Assembly (NCBI RefSeq): GCF_001039355.2
Contig: NW_019775092.1
Span: 131,673 to 195,672 of the forward strand
Length of the DNA stretch: 64,000 nucleotides
Source of the DNA: Lingula anatina
Lineage: Eukaryota > Brachiopoda > Lingulata > Lingulida > Lingulidae
Direction: 5' to 3'
The notes below the pieces were generated by a model. That model worked only from the letters and a program-made list of their open reading frames with translations. It had not been told where the DNA came from and did not search any database. Below are positions 22,520 through 34,300 of this stretch, piece after piece. Numbering within the stretch: the stretch's first letter is position 1; the number at the start of each line of letters is the position of its first letter. The position numbers and the translations under genes are program-made.

Positions 22520-22680
22520 AAAATAGCGCCATTCAAAACAGCGCCATGACGTCTCGCGCCACGTGTAGGGCACGTGACGTAGACGTCACACTTAGGTCGT
22601 GGAGACCCGTTTGGCGCCATACGCCGCTGCCACGCCCATATTTCATCCATCATTGGTCCTCAGTAGCATAATTTAAATAT
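22520..22680. promoter_or_regulatory. GC-rich block with E2F, E-box and CRE-like motifs
   Basis: A compact GC-rich island in AT-rich surroundings. It contains TTTGGCGCC and AAAACAGCGCC (E2F-like), CACGTG, GTGACGTAGACGTCAC (CRE-like) and an ATTGG (reverse CCAAT) near 22653. It lies ~2.2 kb downstream of the FoxP stop. It could be a promoter for an unseen transcript or an enhancer; no adjacent coding exon is evident. Confidence 0.35.
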
Positions 22681-23581
22681 TCAGTTTGGATGTCATGTCG
22701 AATAGGACATCTCATAATAGTCTACTATCTTTACACTAGAGGGAGGCATACTTTCAAGACACACCTGTCCCTGACTCTATTTCATTTACAACTAACATAA
22801 ATACAACACGTTCAGACATAACATTGAAGTGCATATACAGTATGGAATATTGTAAAGCTTTTCTTCAAATCATGGCACATGTTCGGCTGGGGGATTACTT
22901 TGCTGCCTCTGGGGAATCCCAATATATATTTTTCTCGTAAAACTGACAAATATGTCTTATCAGGCCAGCAAGTGTGAATATCCTCCTACATTCCTGTTAA
23001 TATATACAATAAAGATATCCAGGCAGCTAGTGAAAATATAACCAAATGCCAAAAGTTTATCTGTTAAGTAATACTGGAAAGTGGTCTGCCTTTTCACCAA
23101 GAAGTGCAAATGGAAGTCTCAAAATCTGGATTTTTTGGCATGAAAAAAATGTATCCGATTATAAGCAAAGCACATTTAAAGCTGTTAACCTCGCAGAGTT
23201 GTAAAATACTGATGAATAAATATAAATACTGAGATATGTAGGATATATTACACATTGTTTCTAACCTCTGCACACACATAAACACACACAAACATGGGGA
23301 ACCTCTGGGAGAAGAATCTATATAGTGTTTTACATACACGATATCAATCTTAGATGTAACTAAATTACCAGGAGTGCTAATCCATGGACCTCAACTGATA
23401 AATAATTATATATATATTGTGTGTATGCTTATATATGTGTGTGTATAATAGAAATGGTATGGCAACTGTGAAACAATAACAAAACACTTCCAGCAGCGAG
23501 GTCAAAGACTGGCCTTTTCTGTTGCACTTCTGTCAGATTTCTTGACCTTAAAATTCCATCAATTACATAAAAGAAGTAAAT

Positions 23582-23602
23582 AAAAAAAAAAAAAAAAAAA
23601 AA
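23582..23602. repeat. Poly(A) tract
   Basis: About 21 A residues on the plus strand with no attached retroelement recognised. Confidence 0.9.
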
Positions 23603-24837
23603 ACAATTCATAACAAACATTATTAAATCAGGCCGTTCATATTCATAGAAACCTAAATAATTTTTGTTTGTCCTTCAGAGGACATGGACCATTGGAAACA
23701 ATGTGGTCTCACTGCTGTGTTTTGCCATTGTGCTACCCTGAGAAAGCGTTCCAATATTTACTGTCTACTACATATATGCTTACAGGACCCTTTATCTACG
23801 CCAGGACATCATAGGCAGATTAAAGCAGAAGTCCTTCTTCCCTAGTTTTATCAAAATCATAAATCTTAGAAAATACACATTTCCTCATTTTAAAATTACA
23901 CCTTATGTCCCCTCCTAAAAACATCCCATATTGCTGTGCCAGTTGATGAAATAATTCTGGAAATAAAAGCAGTAAATGCAGCTCTGGTAAACCAAGTCAA
24001 TATTGCTAAGGACTACAGAAGCCGACGTCACTTACACAATACAGAGTACGATAGAACTGTACAAAACAACCAATTAAAATGGGGTCTGATATTACCTGTA
24101 TGTATTACCAGATAATGATATGATATTTTTTTCACTATCTAATAAGTCCTGTCTTTTTTCCTGTAACTTTAATATAAGTACACACTGAAATATACCAGCA
24201 TCTTCCATTGTGACCATGTGGTATTATCTTATGCTACCTTTTTCTGTATATCAAGTATTGCTGGGGGGGTATCTTGACAGCTTGTGCTGCCATCTATGAC
24301 AGAGTTGCATTGCATTATATCGGAGCAGGTATGGGATTTTGCCTTGCAATGCTATCTAATCTGGGTTTTTATGCCTGCTGAAACAAAATGTTGATGGTAA
24401 ATCCAGTGTTTCCAGACAGGCATCAATTGTGGCTCCAGATTTCTGTCAATATAATTTTTTGTTGCCCCTCATGAGAAAATGTTCGCCTTTGCTTGTCTAT
24501 ACAATACTGGCTTCCCTGTCAGAATTGTTCAATACAATTGGTTATTGCTAAGAATGAGACTGAAACAATGACAGTGTGTGTTAAATAAATCCTCTCATTG
24601 CTGAGTGTCTTTGAATGTCAAATTTTCCTCTGCTACTCAATGCACTTTCACATTTATCAATACATAAAGTACGATTGGGGAGTCGCTCCCTGATATTTGT
24701 GTGACGCAGTTTTTTAACAGCATTGCAAAGATGGCAACTTCTCTTCTGATTAAAATCTGCTTTTCTCTATTCTTGAAGAAGACAGCCCAGTTGGTGATAT
24801 CGTAAAAAGTTCTGTCTTCTGCACAGTTTTCAACAAC

Positions 24838-25303
24838 TTAGGTGTCTCCACTTATGGAATGTGAATTGATGCTGGGGTTCGACAGGGGCCTCATCATGTC
24901 TGCCTCATCTGGCGTTGCCATGGAAACCATCCGAGGCTTCCCCATCCCAGCATCCTCAGCATCACCATGGTGATAGCCAGCCTCTCTGTGATGTGTATAC
25001 ATAGTGCTCCCATGACATACAGTTGTCCCTTCCACACTGACTCTGGTCAGAGGAGAACTCTCGCCATTGTATTGCCCGCATCTCTCACTGCCGTCCTCTT
25101 CCTTGGGTCTGATAGGAGAGGCTAGTAAGGGTTTCCCCAGCCCGGCATCCTCTGGCTCACCATGGTGGTATATGGATTCCCCGTGCTGGCTGTATACAGC
25201 GTTGCCATGGTAAACAGCCTGTTCCATGCTGACATCATTGGGAGAGTTTCCAGCCATGTATTCTGGACGCTTGTCTTCTGATTTTTTACTGTCTTCTGAT
25301 TCA
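24838..25303 (-). CDS. foxP: FoxP exon 14 (terminal coding exon, tandem Tyr/His-rich repeat)
   Basis: Acceptor ...TTGATAACAG at 25304; the single leading T completes a Ser codon begun in exon 13; stop TAA at 24838-24840. It encodes residues 665-819. After an acidic Ser/Lys stretch come two related ~44-residue units, residues 684-727 (25117-25248) and 748-792 (24922-25056). Both contain YHHG, EDAG, GKP and a spaced HG...Y pattern. The C-terminal motifs I know from vertebrate FOXP1/2/4 are not evident, so this tail looks lineage-specific. Confidence 0.88.
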
Positions 25304-28300
25304 CTGTTATCAAGAAAAAGATAAAGTATTACTTTAAGAAATCAAAATGACAATTGGGGAAAAATTGCACAAAAACAATCAGTTCATCAGTGCAAATCAA
25401 AAGAAGAATTAAAAATATTTTGCAGAATGACAAGAGATGAAAGAGGACCTTTTAATAAAATTCTCAAAAATTGCAAGACTGAAGGTACCCAGCTCTGTAT
25501 GGGGGGGGGGGGGGGCTATGGGGACACAAATATTACACCTTAATATCCCGTTTCAGGAAATAATCCAGGACAGCTGTTAATTAAAGATATCCACTTTACC
25601 TTAAGGGTTCTGTGGCCAAGCCCTCAGTGTCGTCTACGTTCTGGCTGGTCTGACGAGATATGGACAGATCCTCCACTTCATCCATACTGCTGCCAGAATT
25701 ACTTAACAATGGGAAATTGCTCTCTGCAAGAGCAGCCTGTAAACACAATTATTACCATTCAAGTTTGTTGTCTAAATCAAATCTCAGGTCACTTTTCTGT
25801 TAGGTACTGGCCTCTGGCTTTGACATACTGATATGTGATGCCAAGACTATGGATAATAAATATGAGCAACTGTATTTATGGAGTTTTTTTTTTTGGAGAG
25901 AAATGTTATGCTGAAACTGTGGACATTAATTTTCAACTGCGACAACACATAACTGTGAAGTATGATCCACAATTACGACACGCAGTGCATTGCCTCATTA
26001 TCGAGAAACAACATGTGTGGACCATATCTGATCACACTGTCCCATGTCCTGTACAGATTATTTAACAAGGACGAGAATAGTTCCAGACTGCCATAAGTCA
26101 CTGACATGACATCATGAGATGTGACATCATAAATCAGAGTAAGATTGTTAAGTCCAGTAATAGATTTTATTCATGTAAAATACAACTTTTTTTAAAAAGA
26201 TGCATGCTAGTGCGTGTGTGTGAAAACTCACCCTAAGACTGGCGTTCAGGCTCTCGCCATATAACTGAGGATGATTTTGTAATGATGGACTCTTGATCTG
26301 GATATTGCTGAAAGAGTAACATACACCATACATCACTTTGATGATAAAATAACAACATGTACACAACATCAACAAATGCCTATGTCTCTAGATAAGACGA
26401 TAAAACAGAGTTGTTTCTGACTTAAAGACTAAATAACAAGAGCCACACACTATGATTCCGAAGAATTACAATATTGTCCTGTTTCCTTGGAGTCACATAC
26501 AAGCATGAAATCCCCATTCAAGTGATCAAGGCCCACAGTTGGTGGATAAAAATGCAGCACATAACTCTTCTCATTAAGTCTCTAAGTCAATAAGAACTCT
26601 GTTTATCATCAGTGTTTACTAAAATATTGTTCACCTGAAAACATGACCAGAAGAGCTGCCTATACTTCATTTCACGAAAAGTGTCATTATTCAAAGAATG
26701 TTTTGGACCACTTGGGTACAAAGAATCTAGTGCCATTTCAAGACTGTTCATATAATATACATAATATACTTGACTAGTGATGATATTAGCTCATGGACAC
26801 CATGTTTCCCATGATGTTTCCCATGACATGTTTCCCATGTCATGTTTTCTGTCATGTTTCTCATGTCATGCTTCTGGTCATGTTTCCAGGAACAAACACT
26901 GACCATTGTACAGCAACTGAGCACTGTTCACAACATTGGATTATTTCAAAGGTATCCTGATCAATGAAATATTGGGTGATGTTCCTCTACTTCAAAATCG
27001 TTCAAGACATATTCTTCAATTAAAATCTATCTATAACACACAACTGGCTGGCTGTTATGCTGTCAACAAGTTAAGATTCTGTCAAATATCACACTTCAGG
27101 TTTTTGAATCTATCTGTAGCCAAATGTCTTCAAAGTTATAAAATTGTAAATGTTGTGGTATGGGGGAAATAGTAACATACTTTATCAAATTAAACATCTA
27201 CTGAGTAAAAATTTCCGTGACAAAAAAGTTTTTTACTTTCAAGGAAGTTGAAACTGTTGACAACATAAGATGGCAAACAGTGCTCATCTGGCAAACTAAC
27301 CTTTGGATGTACTTTCAAAATTCACTGACTTCATGTTTCAAAACATAGAGACTCAATAACTTATAAAAGCACTAGTCTTAAAAACTACAGTAACTAAGTA
27401 ACCTTTAATATATGAATCAATCGCATATTTCAGTCTTTCCTCGATTCATAAGTCATGACAGAGATGTAAAATTAGAAACTGGAACTGTTCTAGAATTTCC
27501 TCCATCTATTGGACAAAAAAAAAATCTGATGTCTTTGTACTGAAGAAAAACAATTAAATATTTCTGCCACACCAATATTATTTTTCCCACAGAATCATAA
27601 TCTTTTAACATCGTAAATCTGCATTCAAAGCCGTTGATTTTGATTTCTTATTTTCTTTCATTAGCAGCATTTCTAGTCAAGTTGCTTTCCAATCAACATC
27701 TACTACTGACAGTGCATTCAGAACAGAGCTAATTTAAACCACAAATTGTCTAAATGAGGTCACAGGTGACCCACTGGTTGCCAGATGAGCACTGATTATT
27801 TTCAGTTAAAGTTGTCACAGTTCTAATCATACCTTCCTACATCTAACATGGTGACTAACTGCTATATTACTACATAAATTGTCCTAGCATCATAACCTTC
27901 AAATTCATCATTACAGATATTGATTCTGTCTCAAACTCTTCCTATAAAAATTTTCAGTACGTATCTTAAATCCAAAAGTAACAGTTTCTAAACAAGATGA
28001 ACAAGGTACATATCACATTAAGTAGATTTTGATGCTAGGGCATATAAATAAAATCAGGTGGTGAAACTTGTAGTGCTTGTCAATGCCACTCAATACTAAT
28101 CTCATGTCATTCTCAAACATCATTTATAATTTTAATAAACATACTTGAATCCAATCTTTTATTGAATATAACCACAAGACAACATCAGCTTCACTACAAT
28201 GACCTACACTCAGTACCTATAAATGTTCTTATAGTATTTTGATCATAATACAACACAATTTTCCTTCAAGAATTTAACAACATTTTTCCATGGACTTGTT

Positions 28301-31300
28301 GACTTCATCTCTATTGTCTACCTAAAACAACTTTCTATGCTACTGCTATGCACTACAAAGTCCACCACCACCAAACATGTCATGTGACGGAAGGTAACCA
28401 ATAATGTGCCAGGGATGGCGTTACCATGGTAATATGGTAATGAGAGGCTCTGCCATTGGCTGATGGCTTATAGGAATAATGGCAAAATCATTTCTTAATT
28501 TTTTAAATAAATAAATAAAAGGCATGCACCTACTAAACCATCAGCAGACTTTTCCAGCCTATTAACCTATATGAAAACTATTTGGACTGATAAACAAAAA
28601 CATGAATTCCTACAGAAAAAACACTGACTGTCAAGCATAAAAGTTCCGCTTTCAATTGTATCTGTGGAGATTTCTCTGTTCGTTGGCATGCCCCACCATT
28701 TCTAGGAGGAAGCCCAGATTTTCACATGATCATTTATTATTAAATTAGAGCCATCAAGCAAAGGAATGAAGGTTAAAAGAGTATACAAAACAGCCAAAAT
28801 AAAGATCTTTGCAAAAATAAAATATACGAAAATTAAACATGCATCTTCAATCCACTGAAAAAACTCCAATGTTAATGAAATTAGAGATAGAAAGCTTGTG
28901 GGTTGGGGGACTGGGTGAAATCCCATCAGGCTGAGCAAGCAAGTTGGCAACAACAACAACAACATCAAGATACCGCAGAAAAAAAAAGCAAAACAACTTT
29001 TTCTTCATTCTAAAACAAAACTGAAGCTGCAAAGTAGCGGGGATTTACAAAACCAGATTCCCAACATGGTGTTTGGAACTCAAAGGGTTAAAATGAGGGG
29101 GGTGGGTGCTGAAGGGGAGGAGGGGGGAGGGGATATTATCAAAACCATGGTTTGGGCAAAGCTCTCCAGGGTCTGGAGGAAGTAATATTTTTGGTGATGG
29201 TGCACAGAGTCTAGACTAGTATATCTACAGCCAGGCTAGAGTAGTAAGAGTATGTTAGTGGAGAAAAGGGCCTTACTGTGCGTAAGTGAAATCGCTGGAG
29301 TCATGTGATTTTCGGGGCCTCCCCCTGGTAAGGTGACGGCGCCTGATAAATTCTATATCATCCACCATCCAAAAGGAGCCGAAATCATCCTCGTACCGTA
29401 CGAAACATTTATGCAGAGACAGATTGGTGCGTATAGCATTCTGTGCAGTGTGAGGAAATATAAAAAATAAACAACAACACATCATCAGTGTGATCAGCTT
29501 AAATAGCAGTTCCCACCCCCTCCCCTGGTCTAGACAGCAGAGCAGGGGGTGGACAGAGTAACACCAGTCTGCAACATACACTGATTAGATGACACATAAT
29601 CTGGATCACATGTGTTTTTGAAAAATGTTTTTTTATCAAGAATCGTATCACAACTGCAATGTCTTAAATTTCCGCCAATTGCTTAAAGCAACCTATCCAA
29701 AAGTGCATGTTATAATAAATTTCAAATTCATCTTTTGAACAAAAAAAAAATAAATAAATCAGAGTATCTGTCATCTAATAAGCCATTTTGCCAGGGTCCC
29801 TAGAAAAAAAAAGACACAGCAATGATGTCATAGAAGCATGTTCACCACACCATGGCCTGACGTACCCACTCATTTTTTGTGGTCTGCGTTTGTAGAATTC
29901 AATTTCGTCGACAGTCCAGACGGCGCCTTTGACATTCTCGACCCGCATGAAGCACTTATGTAGACTGAGGTTGTGTCGTACTGCATTCTGATTGGTTGAG
30001 AGGAAAATAAGGTCAACAGTGAAACAGCGATACAATCATCAACATTTCAATCTTATTTGATACCGGAAAATCATTGATTTTGGTTGACGATATAATGATA
30101 AACATACAATAAAGGTACCTTAAGGAAAAATATCTGCTGTGTATGTTATGGTATGTAGCCTTACCCTCCATTCCTCATGGCTATGAGGATACTGCAGCAA
30201 GGGGGAGTAACAGTGGAGACAGCTCAGCTATTACCTACCACTAGGGGGCACTAGTGATGAACCACAGCTGAGAAATGACTGATATACCTACACAATATGA
30301 CACACTCATAAACATAATTTCATAAACAGCAGATATGTTTCTCTTTAAGGTACCTTCACTGTTTTATGGTCTTCCCTTAAACCCCAAGTTACTTGTTTCA
30401 GATAAGTAATTAAAACTGTACTGTGATATATATTTCAAACAGTAACATATAATTATGTATTTTCCTTTTTTTTCAAGGCAAGATATTCAATTTCATAAGA
30501 TTACCTGATAAAGTCAGCCAATTAATTTTACTTTCAAAAATTAAAATGTGCACTAATTTTTTTTCGCTTTTAATATGCACTTAGAATTATCAAATTTCTA
30601 GTGANNNNNNNNNNNNNNNNNNNNNNNNNNNNNNNNNNNNNNNNNNNNNNNNNNNNNNNNNNNNNNNNNNNNNNNNNNNNNNNNNNNNNNNNNNNNNNNN
30701 NNNNNNNNNNNNNNNNNNNNNNNNNNNNNNNNNNNNNNNNNNNNNNNNNNNNNNNNNNNNNNNNNNNNNNNNNNNNNNNNNNNNNNNNNNNNNNNNNNNN
30801 NNNNNNNNNNNNNNNNNNNNNNNNNNNNNNNNNNNNNNNNNNNNNNNNNNNNNNNNNNNNNNNNNNNNNNNNNNNNNNNNNNNNNNNNNNNNNNNNNNNN
30901 NNNNNNNNNNNNNNNNNNNNNNNNNNNNNNNNNAAAAAAAAAAAAAAAAAAATCAGCAGTGTAATTATTTCTATACATACACCATATAACATATCAATAA
31001 ATATTCCTCTTTTGACTCAAATTTTAAGAAAATGAAATCTTTCTGATTAACACAACAATTTTTCCTAATTTGTAATTTTTCCAAAAATTACAATGCGATA
31101 TATTAATTCATGGGCAAATATAAGCAAATAAACTCAAGAACACATCTACAATGAGAATTTGTTTTACCTTCCATGTGGCCTCATTTCTTCTAAAGTAAGA
31201 AAATGTGTTTGTGAACCACTGGTATATTTCATTTAGGGTTAACTGTTTGTTAGGAGAGTCTATTATGGCCTGAATTAAAGTAATAATAAAACCCACATGT

Positions 31301-34300
31301 AATATACAGTTAATAACTCATCAAGGTGGCAGTTCAGTACAGCATACAATCACCTTTCTTCCCAATTTCATTCAAAGTTTCCAACCATGCCCCTCCTCTG
31401 AAAAATGAGGGTCATGGAGATGTGTTGGGGTGGGGGGTGAGGGTGGAGGGTGGGGGTTAACTGATCAAATATGCTCAACAGGATACAATCTGCATTGCAG
31501 TAGCTGAGATTTGTGATTGCGCTGCTGTCCATGGCTTGCCACCATGATGTTGTGTCACATTCCCTAGCTATGTCACCATACAAACCTTCCAGGTGGCAGC
31601 ATTTTTCCGGAAGAATGCAAAAGTGTTTTGGAACCAGTTGTAGATTTCATTTAAAGTTAGCTGTTTTTCTGGAGATTCGATAACTGCCTGCAATTTGAAA
31701 GAGAAAGCACTGCAATCACACAGGAAAGACACACACAGAGTGATTGGAAGATTACACAAGAAAATGGTTAGATGAAACAACACACTAAACTGACCCATGC
31801 TTCATGCATCCCTCACTTATATTGATACAAAATTTGGTGTTTTTGATCATGACCTGTACTTAAAACACAGCAGATTTTAAGCTCTAAATATCTTAAGTTT
31901 TTAAAAAATTTTTTTAGACAAAAGGAGGTCTGAAAAATGTTGCGAAATCAGCTAATTTTGTAGTTCTTTATAGAAATCAATATCCTGAATTCAAACTCAA
32001 ATAGAATGCCATAAAATGAACATGTTTAGTCTTTCAATTAATGCTTATCAATGCAAAACTTTACAAAGTTTTTCTGATGTAAATAATGTAATTTTGCATC
32101 TACACAATCCCCTCATCATATATTATACCATGTTTTTTATTTATAACTTCATCTTCCTCTAAACTAACATATTCATTTTAGAACCTGTGACAGGCAGAAC
32201 GTTTTCAATGCATATTTTGTATGTTAGCTTAATAAAAATAGTAGTTAATATTAATTATTCCAAGTCAGTTAAGAAGATAAAAAGTAGCTTTGTTGACTAT
32301 TAACACTATTTTGTTTTCCGCAGCAATTAAAAAAAAATTAATTCAAAGCTATCTATCAGGTTAAATGTTAATCTTTAAAACAAAGCAACATAAAACTTAA
32401 GAAAAAATAATTAAACTGATATGCATGAAAAAGTAAAAGATAAAATGTGTTATTTTATGCTAAGACAACAGAATATAATCAGGTTATAAATATGGAAAAT
32501 CTCTAGCAACCAGAACAAGGATTAATTTCATATCAACAGCTGAGTTTAAAGAGACATGCTAAGGAATAAGATGTTTTAGCTATAATAATACCAAAAAATA
32601 AAATAAAATAAATAAAAATGAATAAATAATTAAAAATAATAAAATAACAGAGAACAAGTGACTGTGAAGAATAAGGTGCAGCTGTGAAGTAAAGTTCAGG
32701 GAGATGACAAGAAATTGTATTCTTCATGCAACTGGACCCAAAACACCATATCTAGAACTCTCTCTGCTCTGAATCTCTTAGCATTTCAATTTTTACTTAT
32801 TTTCAATACAAGGCCGTGGGCGTAATCCTTTTTGATAGACGACAATGCTTGACATACAAGTTTATTCTCCTTGTTTCAATCAAAATTTCTAAAACATTGA
32901 CATTCGACATTTTTTTCGTTGTTATATATATTAATTCTCATGATATATCATAAAATTTGGAACAGTATCACGGTTTGCATTCAAAGTTTTATCAATTTAA
33001 ATTTTTACAAAAATAAACCAAAAAAGTAAAATCAAAAATAGTTGAGAGTGGTGATTTTTTGTGCCATAACAATTCATTTAAAAGATTGAGACAAGATGAA
33101 ACCTAGCATAACACTAAAGATATGAGCAGAGAGTGTGTTCAGTCAGATTTAAACCAATAACTTAAACATATCACTATTATAATCATTATTTTTCAGTTAC
33201 AAAAGCATTTTGTACATATTTACTGACACATAGCTAACAAAATATCAACTTATTAATTACATTAATCAAGTTTTTGAATAAATATCTGGAAGTCAACAAC
33301 AGGAAATGCACATGTATGACACACACAACAATACCCTTGTTTTAGAAATTTAAAAGGAAAGGAAAATAAAAATCAAACTTGTAAGCATAATTTTCTATCC
33401 TGTAAATGCTCTCTCAAAGCCAGAACCCCTCACTTTGTACAAGAGAAGCAGTCTTTCAGTGAACAAGATATGAATTCTATCAAAGATTGCATGGATACAT
33501 AAAATCAAGCAACCTTGATTGATGTATACAATCTGTAAATAATTAAACTTTGTGAAAATATTGTAACAACCATGAAACCCCCTGTCTCACCTGTCTGATT
33601 AACGAGGCATAGGTGAATGGCGGCCTGACGTCCGTATTCTTGTAGAACTCTCGATTTCGTTGTATTTCTGAAATTGTAGGTCAAAGTTCACAGCAGCTAC
33701 AACTAAGTGGTGAAGGCAAATGTAATTCTATCCATAGTAATATAGACACCTGGTACAACTGCATCCACGCAAATCAATTCATTCAATTTACTTTGTTTAT
33801 CATGTAACTTAATATTTCAAATAATCCTTACAAATATTTACAAAATTATTACAATAATTTACCTACATCACAAATTTAAAACTTTACTGTTACGCTATTT
33901 TTCATTTTTGACATTTTTTTATATCAATAGCCAAAGGGCGCTATTACATTTACTATATATCTGCTGTACCACTTATCTCCAATAGTTAAAATGTTATCTT
34001 TAGAAAATTATATAACAATTAGTGTAATAGCAATCCTGATTGCCAGATACAATGTCAATGCTCAGTCAAACAGTGAGTAAAGAATAAAAGCACCAAGAAG
34101 AAATGACAACACAGCAAAGATGTCTGAAACTTAGATATTCCACACAAAGTAAGTATACAGTTTTCTGGCCATTCAAGTCTAAGGCTTCATTCACATGCAA
34201 TGACTATTTTCTAATAGTATTTACTTATAGTAACTTAAAGTAACTGGCTCGCGCTGCCAGTAATTACGCCGCGGGATATTCAGGGCACAGACCATGATCA

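Larger units (their letters stand above)
16054..24837. other. Intergenic region between FoxQ2 unit 2 and FoxP
   Basis: No gene I can support. Short open frames lack recognisable domains. The right end presumably holds the FoxP 3' UTR. On the minus strand, ATTAAA at about 24169-24174 and AATAAA at about 22067-22072 are possible polyadenylation signals. Listed separately: a G run, a (GA)n tract, a tRNA-like relic and a GC-rich block. Confidence 0.5.

Noticed and set aside
29277-29987. Exons 11a and 11b as two separate Fox genes
   Set aside because: Neither has its own forkhead start; both share phases and join to exon 12, so they are alternative exons of one gene.
30570-31035. Open frames across 30605-30933
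   Set aside because: They consist of untranslated N.
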